DNA from: Planctomycetota bacterium
GTDB lineage: Bacteria > Planctomycetota > UBA1135 > GCA-002686595
Direction of reading: 5' to 3'
Length of the DNA stretch: 33,035 nucleotides
Assembly (NCBI GenBank): GCA_029259595.1
Contig: JAJDEW010000135.1
Span: 1 to 33,035 of the forward strand
Below are positions 31,780-33,035 of this stretch, piece after piece (the stretch's first letter is position 1; every line of letters begins with the position of its first letter). The notes beneath the pieces were generated by a model, which saw only the letters and a list, made by a program, of their open reading frames with translations, ran no database searches and was not told where the DNA came from. A program made the position numbers and the translations under genes.

Positions 31780-32262
31780 ATGAATCACACCGCGAATCAC
31801 ACCGCCGCTCGCTTCACGCTCCTGCTCGCCCTCGTCCTCACCCCCGCCTGCCGATCCTCGGAGGCCTCGCGCCAGATCAGCGCGCCCGGCACGCTGACGA
31901 GCGCGGCCGGGAGCCCGAGCCAACACGTCTACGTCGAGGGCCGCGCCGCGCTGGAGCGCTTCCGCAACACGCGCGGCTGCGACAACGCGCCGGCGGCCGA
32001 GATCCTGGCCAAGCTCACGGCGCTCGAGCACGAGCTCGAGCAACTGCGGGCGCTCGAGGCCTTTCCCGAAGCCGAACGCGAAACGAGGCACCAGCACGCC
32101 ACGTTGGCCTTCGCCTTCGCCGACGAAGCCGTCCAGCGCGGCTGCTTCGACGCCGCCGAGTTCACCTACCACAACCTGCTCGAGGTCTATCCGGGCAACG
32201 AGCACGCCGCGATCCGCGATCGCGCGACGCACGGGCTCGAGATCCTTCGTTCGGTCCGGTAG
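31780..32262 (+). CDS. Small TPR-like lipoprotein, function unknown
   Basis: A 160-residue protein. The N terminus FTLLLALVLTPAC is a lipoprotein signal with lipobox-like TPAC; Cys24 would be the lipidated residue. The mature part has a helical segment AEILAKLTALEHELEQLRAL that may form a short coiled coil. It is followed by a TPR-like pair, TLAFAFADEAVQRGCFDAAEFTYHNLLEVYP and HAAIRDRATHGLEIL in part. The family is not recognised. The frame is open upstream to 31279 but only this ATG places the signal at the N terminus. It follows the ECF fusion in the same direction after a 409-bp gap, so it may be independently transcribed. Confidence 0.8.
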   Translation: MNHTANHTAARFTLLLALVLTPACRSSEASRQISAPGTLTSAAGSPSQHVYVEGRAALERFRNTRGCDNAPAAEILAKLTALEHELEQLRALEAFPEAERETRHQHATLAFAFADEAVQRGCFDAAEFTYHNLLEVYPGNEHAAIRDRATHGLEILRSVR

Positions 32263-32291
32263 CCGCCCGCTGACGACGCGCCTCGGCGTTG

Positions 32292-32372
32292 GGCCAGACA
32301 GCCTGGCCGGTGCGCGAAGACGCGGGCGCGTCTGTTGGCTTCGGCGAAGCGCAGGCCTGTCAGGCCTTCCGG
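32292..32372. repeat. Diverged relative of the MITE core, rich in hairpins
   Basis: This stretch shares GGTGCGCGA, ACGC-GGGCG-like, TTCGGCGA and a final TTCCGG, in the same order and nearly the same spacing, with the core of the elements at 1-126 and 27646-27812. It lacks the terminal CAGCCTGATG repeats. It folds into GGCCAG-acagc-CTGGCC, AGACGCG-gg-CGCGTCT and AGGCCT-gtc-AGGCCT. Homology is suggestive only. Confidence 0.35.
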
Positions 32373-32400
32373 TTGAGCTTGCCGCCCGGCGAGCTCAACC
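32371..32400. terminator. Bidirectional hairpin between convergent lipoprotein and RadC-like genes
   Basis: GGTTGAGCT (32371-32379) pairs perfectly with AGCTCAACC (32392-32400) around a 12-nt GC-rich centre. It overlaps the RadC-like stop codon and lies about 110 nt after the lipoprotein stop. No T tract is present. Confidence 0.5.
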
Positions 32401-32904
32401 GAAGGGCAGCCGCGTGCGCAGGCTGACGTAGGCACCGTTCGCGCCGAGGATCAGGTGGTCGAGCAGCGGCACGCCCAGGAGTGTTCCGGCGTCGAGCAGG
32501 CGTCGCGTGACGTCCAGGTCCTCGCGCGAGGGTTCGGGCTCGCCGCTCGGATGGTTGTGGGCCACGAGGACGGCGCAGGCCCCGTGGCGCAGAGCGGGAC
32601 CGAAGACTTCGCGCGGATGGACCAGCGAGCTGGTCAGCGTCCCGCGCGACACTTCGGCCAGTGCGAACACGCGGTGGCGCCCGTCCACGAGCAGCGAGAG
32701 GAACACCTCGCAGGCCTCGTGCGCGAGCAGCGGATCGAGAAAGGCGGCGACGCGCTCGGCGCCCGCCGCCTGGCGCCCGAAGACGGCGCCTCCGAACTCC
32801 GCTTCGAGCGTGCCGGCCTCGGCCACGACCTCGGCCAGGCGCGAGACGACGCGTCGCACGCCCCCGGGGGTCACGGCGACGGAAGGTGTGCAGGCTGACT
32901 CCAT
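32395..32904 (-). CDS. Short RadC/JAB (MPN+) domain protein
   Basis: A 169-residue protein consisting almost only of the RadC-type JAB domain. The metal-binding JAMM motif is complete: His116 and His118 in VLVAHNHPSG and Asp129 in SREDLDVTRRL, with Glu66 upstream in CEVFLSLLVD as the likely catalytic acid. VFALAEVSRGTLTSSLVHPREVF is typical of RadC proteins. Full-length RadC carries an N-terminal helix-hairpin-helix region of about 100 residues, which is missing here, as in shorter YeeS-like members. The role of the family is unsettled; despite the name, a DNA-repair function is not established, and many copies sit near mobile DNA. The start at 32904 has a weak purine-rich AAGGG upstream. Upstream in-frame residues to 32973 are not conserved. 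Confidence 0.88.
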   Translation of the reverse strand: MESACTPSVAVTPGGVRRVVSRLAEVVAEAGTLEAEFGGAVFGRQAAGAERVAAFLDPLLAHEACEVFLSLLVDGRHRVFALAEVSRGTLTSSLVHPREVFGPALRHGACAVLVAHNHPSGEPEPSREDLDVTRRLLDAGTLLGVPLLDHLILGANGAYVSLRTRLPFG

Positions 32905-33035
32905 GGCCCTTGGACCGTTCCTGCCGGCGCGGGTTGCGGTCTCTGGCGGGATTCTGGCTCGACGGTCGCGCACAGCCAGCCGGTTGGCCGAAGGGTCGCG
33001 CGCTCTTGTGCTGGATGCCGGTTGGCAGCCTGGTG
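32905..33035. other. Upstream region of the RadC-like gene with a 10-bp direct repeat
   Basis: GCCGGTTGGC occurs at 32979-32988 and 33017-33026, 38 bp apart; each copy can form a small hairpin (for example TGCC-ggtt-GGCA). No gene or clear promoter is visible before the window ends, so context is missing. Confidence 0.3.

Overview
The window is GC-rich bacterial DNA that looks like a member of the Planctomycetota. The first operon carries the phylum's typical PSCyt1/DUF1549/DUF1553, DUF1501 and DUF2231-cytochrome proteins. Other features fit the same assignment: an ECF sigma factor fused to a membrane anchor, large secreted PKD and carboxypeptidase-regulatory-like proteins, and few Shine-Dalgarno sequences. 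The assignment rests on protein families only. No rRNA, tRNA or CRISPR array was seen.

Layout. (1) 1-7003: the 3' part of a MITE-like repeat, then a three-gene operon of exported or membrane proteins with c-type haem motifs. (2) 7004-7845: a non-coding block with a 183-bp-arm inverted repeat followed by eighteen 13-bp tandem repeats. (3) 7846-9237: a secreted TPR-like protein. (4) 9245-18400: a divergent metabolic locus, with an aldehyde dehydrogenase on the minus strand facing five tightly packed plus-strand genes: class-III omega-aminotransferase, nitrilase-superfamily amidase, unusual Orn/Lys/Arg-type decarboxylase, ATP-grasp ligase and C45 Ntn-hydrolase. (5) 18457-20263: an exported PCO/ADO-type cupin and a transaldolase, each with a TAnnnT element 6-7 nt before the start codon, suggesting leaderless mRNAs. 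(6) 20342-25201, minus strand: two paralogous secreted proteins with eight and one PKD domains, each preceded by a sigma-54-like promoter. (7) 25401-27490, minus strand: a small membrane protein, an exported DODA-type dioxygenase and its overlapping MarR regulator. (8) 27646-32262: a complete MITE-like element, the ECF-sigma/TM/carboxypeptidase-regulatory fusion, and a small lipoprotein. (9) 32395-32904, minus strand: a short RadC/JAB-domain protein.

How the genes may work together. The part most likely to be an undescribed system is 9245-18400. Its enzyme classes can decarboxylate an amino acid, make and cleave an amide, move an omega-amino group and oxidise the resulting aldehyde. That is the chemistry of a conjugated polyamine or omega-amino-acid pathway (compare the Puu gamma-glutamyl-putrescine route), but carried out with non-homologous ligase and hydrolase families. 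Substrates cannot be read from the sequence. The ECF fusion may be a one-protein envelope-sensing transcription factor; no separate anti-sigma gene is visible next to it.
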